DNA of 64,000 bases from Polychytrium aggregatum (Eukaryota > Chytridiomycota > Chytridiomycetes > Polychytriales), in NCBI RefSeq assembly GCF_025602895.1, contig NW_026516313.1, forward strand, positions 62,001 to 126,000. The letters are read 5' to 3'. A model generated the notes under the pieces. That model worked only from the letters and a program-made list of their open reading frames with translations. It did no database searches and was not told the origin of the DNA. This document shows positions 60,100 to 64,000 of this stretch, one piece after another. Within the stretch, counting starts at the first letter, position 1; each line of letters opens with the position of its first letter. A program made the position numbers and the translations under genes.

Positions 60100-61917
60100 C
60101 TCCCTTTCCTGCTCGAGACAGATGCTTCTGACTTTGCGCTGGGTGCTGTGCTTTCACAGCCCATGTCACACGACACCGCGTCAGCTTACCACCCAGTCGC
60201 ATTCTTCTCTAGGAAGCTCAATGACGCCGAGCGCAACTACTCGGTGCATGACAAGGAGCTCCTAGCGATCGTGGAGGCTTTCCGTTTCTGGCGTCACTAC
60301 CTTGTCGGTGCTCGAGACATCTCTGTCAGGTCCGACCACAAGAATCTCACCTTCTTCCGCACCCGTCGCACGCTCAAGCAACGACACGCCCGATGGGCCG
60401 AACTACTTTCCGAGTACGACTTCAAGCTCACCTACACCCCCGGGCACCTCAACACCGTGGCAGACGCACTGTCGAGGCGCCTGGACCTCGCTCCGGAGGG
60501 GGGAGATGGTTTCGACAACGACCCGACAACGATCACCCTCTTACCGGACGAACGCTGGATGCGAAGCCTCACGACCAAGCTTTCACACCAAGTACTTGTC
60601 GAGAGCGACGATCGAAAGCTCGAGATACTCCGGGCTCGACACGACTCACCAACGGCAGGACACCCCGGCCAGGCCAGAACATTGGAGCTCGTCCAAAGGG
60701 ACTTTTACTGGCCGGGGATGAGGCGCTACGTCAAGGAGTATGTCAAGGCGTGTGAAACATGTCAACGCAACAAGGCAGCAAGGCACAAGCCACTGGGACT
60801 GCTCGAGCCACTACCCATTTCACTGACACCATGGACGTCGGTGGGGATGGATTTCATCGTCAAACTACCCCCCTCACACGGTCACGACTCGATCCTGGTC
60901 TTCGTTTGCCGTCGCACCAAACAGGCGCACTTTGTCCCATGCAATGAAACTATCGACGCACAAGGTACTGCTAACCTCTTCCTGCATCATGTGTTCCGAC
61001 TCCATGGTCTCCCAACCGACATCGTGTCGGATCGAGGTCCGCAATTCCGTTCCTCGTTCTGGAAGGCGGTTACTACTTCCCTGGGAATCAAGCTCAAATT
61101 GTCGACCGCGTACCATCCGCAAACGGATGGGCAAACCGAGCGGACCAATCAAACGCTCGAACAGTACTTGCGGTGTTTCGTTTCCTATCAGCAAGACAAC
61201 TGGTTTGAGTTGCTGCCGCTCGCCGAGTTTGCACACAACAATGCTACTAACAGTAGTACCCAGTTGAGCCCCTTTTTCAGCAACTACGGTTTCAACCCAA
61301 GAGGAGACTTCGAGCTACCCGTCCGGGACGACAGTAACCTCCCCTCGGTCAAGACGCACCTGGATCGACTACAAGATGTCAACACCTTCCTCGACCGAAC
61401 CCTGAAGCAAGCGCAGGAAGATGCGCGCCGGTTCGCCAACAAGCACCGACAGGACCACTCCTTCAAGGTTGGCCAGAAGGTGTGGCTGTTGCGAAGAAAC
61501 ATCAAGACACGACGCCCCAGCAGCAAGCTCGACCACGTGAAGCTTGGACCCTTCAAAGTCATCGAGCAGATCAATCCGGTCACCTACCGACTCGAACTCC
61601 CAGACTCGATGTCCATCCACCCTGTGTTTCATGTTAGCATGTTGGACGCGTACCATGCGAGCACCATTGCGGGACAGACTGCGCCACCTCCCCCTCCTGT
61701 AGAGATAGATGGTGAGGAGGAGTACGAGGTAGAAGGCATTCTTGATGCAAAATGGTTTGGGCGTACCTTAAAGTACTTAGTCAAGTGGAAGGGGTATTCG
61801 GACGTTGAGAATTCGTGGGAGCCGGAGGCGAACTTGCAGAATAGTCCGGACTTGCTTCATGAGTTTAGACTGAAGTACCCCCAGAAGGTTCAGGGCAGAC
61901 CTAGAAGGGGGAGATGA
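60100..61917 (+). pseudogene. Pol of I, piece 3: RNase H, integrase, chromodomain
   Basis: Begins with the second CTCCC and resumes the I frame with LLETDASDFALGAVLSQ (RNase H). Integrase zinc domain GHPGQARTLEL ... CETCQRN and core D, D, E (MDFIVKLPPSHG, VSDRGPQFRSSF, QTDGQTERTNQ) follow. The usual VFVDRFTK segment reads VFVCRRTK. The chromodomain has YEVEGILDAKW and YLVKWKGYSDVENSWEP. TGA (61915-61917) abuts the 3' LTR, so the tract AGAAGGGGGAGATGA encodes the C-terminal RRGR. With pieces 1 and 2 it forms a complete Pol. Confidence 0.94.
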
Positions 61918-62325
61918 TGTTATGAACGCGTACCATGATTGGCGTTGTGGCGCAGCGCATTGTCATGGCACTCATGAGCATCCGGGACTGGCGACGGTCT
62001 AGAACCTTCCTGCACCATGCATTAGATTAGTTCATTCATTTACTTTATTTGATCACAGAGTGGCTTATCCTGTGGCTGAGCTCGATGACATGATAGATTA
62101 GATGGTCGAGGTATAAATAGAGGAGCTCAGGGGCCAGAAGGAAATCACACCCAGTGAATTATCTTATCACCTTTCTGAATATAAGATCATCACTCTCTCG
62201 TACCTTGCCCTTGCTCCCTGCCCTGCTCCTCGTTCTTGCCCTCGTTCCGATTCCCACGCCTTGTCTGCACCGTCAAGAACCCACTCGGTCTGCTGACACC
62301 TGTTTCCCACGCCTCGTTCCTGACA
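61918..62325 (+). repeat. 3' LTR of I (408 bp)
   Basis: TGTTATGAAC to TTCCTGACA. Contains TATAAATAG (62112) and a 7-bp hairpin ATCTTAT/ATAAGAT (62161-62187) just after the predicted start. Confidence 0.95.
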
Positions 62326-62582
62326 GGAGGCATGGGGGCAGAGGATGCTGGATGCCTGCCAGTGGTACTGGTCAGAGCAGAGACTTTTTTATCGTGCAAT
62401 GGCGCGATGATCAGATCAAGGCGAGATGAGGGAAGAAAGCAGCAGGACGAAGGTGCGGCATTTATACCCGAGAGCAGGAGCCCGTCTTTGCGGGCTGGTT
62501 GGGGAAGCGACCTGTTCAAAAATCGCCGAGAGGTTCAAGCCAGGGATGTGAACGTGAGAACGGCGGCTTGATTGGAGGGAAC
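62326..62582. other. Unassigned sequence between the I LTR and the transposase
   Basis: No gene recognised. Probably the 3' flank of the DNA transposon whose transposase follows; no terminal inverted repeat could be identified. A TTTATAC motif lies near 62461. GGAGG at its left end is the expected I target-site half. Confidence 0.4.
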
Positions 62583-62607
62583 TCAACCCCAGAAGCGCAT
62601 CGCTCGC

Positions 62608-63438
62608 TCAATCAGCCGTGGGAAGACATCTGGAAGCACCCTCCGCACGACGGACTCGAACAGGGTCACCATCCCGACCCTGAATGTCGGGCGAGGCAGG
62701 TGGGGTGAAGATCACTGACCATCCTCGGCGCTCGATGCAGTCCAGGACAGCCATTGTCTTGTGCATGCTGACATTGTCCATCACAATCACAGAGTCGTCT
62801 GGGAAGCTCGCTCGCTCAAAGAACTCGACCATCGAGTGTGTCTTGAATGATGTGGGGATGTACATGCGATGCAGCACACCAGAGTGGTTGATGGCAAATG
62901 CAGCCGAGACAGACTTGTGTTTCATGTGATTGCGCTGGCGAAGCGGAGCACCCTTCGGCGAGTATCCGTAAAGAGGAAAAATGGATTTCCTGATCCCTGT
63001 CTCATCGACAAAAACGAATCGTCGTGGGTCGATGGAGCGGACCTGGTCCCTGAACTGTGCCACTCGCTCATCCAGTCGCTTGGACTTGTAGAGGTGTGTT
63101 GCCCTCTTGTGTGAGAGACCTGCCCGGTGGATGGCAGTGTGGCAGAGCGAGAGTGATACTTTCCTCTGGAGGATGGACTCGAGCTTGCATCGCAACACAG
63201 GACCAGTCTGGAACGGGTCCTGTTCAATCAGGGTGCGAATGACTGGACATGCCTGCTCGAAGAAAGTGGATCTGCGAGCTGGGACCCGGGATGGGTCATC
63301 CAGCTTGCATCCTCGGTGCCATCGATGGATGGTGCTCTTGGATACACTGAATATGGAGGCGACCTTACGCAGGCTATGGATGAGGGCGTAGCATCGCAAT
63401 GCGGCGGTGCGAAAGTCGGATGTGTGGCGAATGGTCAT
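62608..63438 (-). pseudogene. Tc1/mariner-type DDE transposase, C-terminus frameshifted
   Basis: 276 residues from MTIRHTSDFR. It would cut and paste a DNA transposon. A helix-turn-helix lies near residues 23-42 (KVASIFSVSKSTIHRW). The catalytic Asp D145 is in FVFVDETG and D221 in VIVMDNVSMHK; SPDIQGRD places D256 with 34 residues after D221, in the position of the third acidic residue. The next residues are atypical, whereas the +1 frame gives a plausible family C-terminus (MVTLFESVVRRVL ..., 62672-62583). A frameshift at about 62672 is therefore likely, exactly in a 7-bp inverted repeat. The start ATG is 4 nt from the J LTR; longer starts would be LTR-derived. Confidence 0.8.
62661..62682. 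other. Inverted repeat at the transposase frame break
   Basis: CAGGGTC and GACCCTG, 7 bp perfect, 8-nt spacer. The alternative C-terminal frame starts inside the spacer. Confidence 0.6.
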
Positions 63439-63442
63439 GGCC

Positions 63443-63861
63443 TGTAAGGAGTGAACAAGCGCAAGGACGAAGACCAAGTGCTTGGTATGAGCTTTATTAG
63501 CTTTTAGCCCCGAACACCAAAGAACAAGTTTTGTTCGAACTGGTGTTCAACATAGGCTCAGACATGCAGGGCTATTTATAGACCGGGAGAAGGTCGAGGG
63601 GCAAAAGTGGGCGAGAAGGGTGGAGCATCACAGAGAAGCGAGAAGGGGGTGCGAGAGTGGCTGGTGTGCAAGCGAGAGAGGCTTGGCACAGCCCGGGGAC
63701 ATGTGCCGAGCGGTGGGGGAGGCAGGAAACCAGTAGACGCGGGTGGCAACGGCGCGTGCTCATGCATGGGGGCAAACAAACACGTGGGGACTCATGATTG
63801 GTGCGGAGGGCGAGAGCATGCGGGACAATCTCATTGGTCCGTTGTGATGCTGGTCATCACA
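63443..63861 (-). repeat. 3' LTR of J (419 bp), A-related family
   Basis: Minus strand runs TGTGATGACC to CTCCTTACA. It resembles the A LTR in its start and in the GGGCAAAAGTGGGCGAGAAGG region. Left flank TGGCC (63438-63442). It points into the transposase gene. Confidence 0.88.
63531..63580 (-). promoter_or_regulatory. TATA box and predicted start of the J LTR
   Basis: TATAAATAG starts at 63580 on the minus strand. AGTTCGAACAA, the same 11-mer as in family A, starts at 63541, 39 bp downstream. AATAAA lies further on at 63498-63493. Confidence 0.65.
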
Positions 63862-64000
63862 CTATCTCCTCCTTAAACTACGGCGTGTTCCATCTTGAGT
63901 TCTCCTGGGGCCAGGCTTGTCTGGGTAGCGTCGGTGGTACTCCGCGGCCACCGTTGGGGCAAAGACAATGTCGGCGGGCTCCCAACTTCGATCGGTGACC
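63862..64000 (-). CDS. Pol C-terminus of J (chromodomain end), cut by window edge
   Basis: The last 45 codons plus stop of a chromovirus Pol on the minus strand. DRSWEPADIVF matches the C-terminal part of the chromodomain of A (DHRSWEPANYV), then AAEYHRRYPDKPGPRR and an arginine-rich end. TAG (63864-63862) abuts the LTR and is part of the polypurine tract AAGGAGGAGATAG. The rest of J lies to the right of the window. Confidence 0.85.
   Translation of the reverse strand, partial: VTDRSWEPADIVFAPTVAAEYHRRYPDKPGPRRTQDGTRRSLRRR

Larger units (their letters stand above)
45316..62325 (+). mobile_element. I: Ty3/gypsy chromovirus hosting B/C, F-f and D3
   Basis: Plus strand: 5' LTR remnant 45316-45711, gag, pol in three pieces, and 3' LTR 61918-62325. 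The first 12 bp of the 5' LTR are displaced by the B/C insertion. Removing F-f (GCAGC duplication) and D3 (CTCCC duplication) restores one continuous pol frame. Right flank GGAGG. Confidence 0.95.

Noticed and set aside
62326-62607. Terminal inverted repeats of the DNA transposon
   Set aside because: No convincing inverted pair found on the two sides; the right side is replaced by the J LTR.
1-64000. Bacterial operon or prophage interpretation
   Set aside because: All proteins are LTR-retrotransposon or Tc1/mariner type with TATA promoters and AATAAA signals; no ribosome-binding sites or bacterial genes.

Overview
The window is a gene-free block of nested Ty3/gypsy-type LTR retrotransposons from a eukaryote, most likely a fungus. 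The pol proteins have the order protease (PR), reverse transcriptase (RT), RNase H (RH), integrase (IN) and a C-terminal chromodomain, which is the chromovirus lineage. Gags are compact with zinc knuckles, LTRs are short (about 310-790 bp), TATA boxes are strong, and the DNA is GC-rich with no obvious C-to-T decay. A basidiomycete is my inference; nothing here fixes the species. No host gene, tRNA, rRNA or CRISPR array was recognised. I use working labels: family A (385-bp LTR), D (about 310 bp), F (791 bp), G (581 bp), I (408 bp), J (419 bp, related to A), plus fragments E and H.

Layout. 1-3479: A1 (- strand, cut by the window edge), inserted in the gag of F-b (-, 3480-4625). F-b sits in the pol of F-c (+, 4626-7681). 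F-c lies in a 70/71-bp tandem repeat upstream of an orphan gag, E (8019-8409 and 13884-14032), which is split by complete element D1 (8410-13878, -). E is then cut by a short GGGACTGG-rich fragment, H (14033-14117), followed by F-d (14118-17798, +, truncated in pol) and complete element F-e (17799-24202, +). F-e abuts D2 (24203-35028, -), whose 3' end is missing. D2's 5' LTR is split by complete element G (28497-34832, -). D2 lies in the pol of B, an A-family copy in tandem with complete copy C; B and C share one LTR (35029-45315, -). The B/C tandem lies in the 5' LTR of I (45316-62325, +). I is also split by complete F-f (47098-53501, +) and complete D3 (54633-60099, -). Then come a Tc1/mariner-type transposase with a broken C-terminus (62608-63438, -) and the 3' LTR and last pol codons of J (-, running off the right edge).

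How it works together. Each element has the usual parts: LTR promoter, Gag, a Pol in the -1 frame relative to Gag, a polypurine tract and an LTR. Nesting is supported by 5-bp target-site duplications: GTGGT for D1, GGGGA for G, GCAGC for F-f and CTCCC for D3. F-e lacks matching flanks, which points to ectopic recombination with loss of DNA.

Two features recur across families. First, all five families with a visible gag/pol junction carry an inverted repeat that holds the gag stop codon in a stem or loop. Second, families A, F, G and I carry, exactly 2 nt inside the 5' LTR, a 9-12 nt stretch complementary to an LTR sequence 39-41 bp downstream of the TATA box. This is the arrangement expected for Tf1/sushi-like self-primed reverse transcription. 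Family D instead has a TGG-starting tRNA-type primer site. The dense cluster of chromodomain elements without host genes could be pericentromeric or centromeric heterochromatin, which the sequence alone cannot show.
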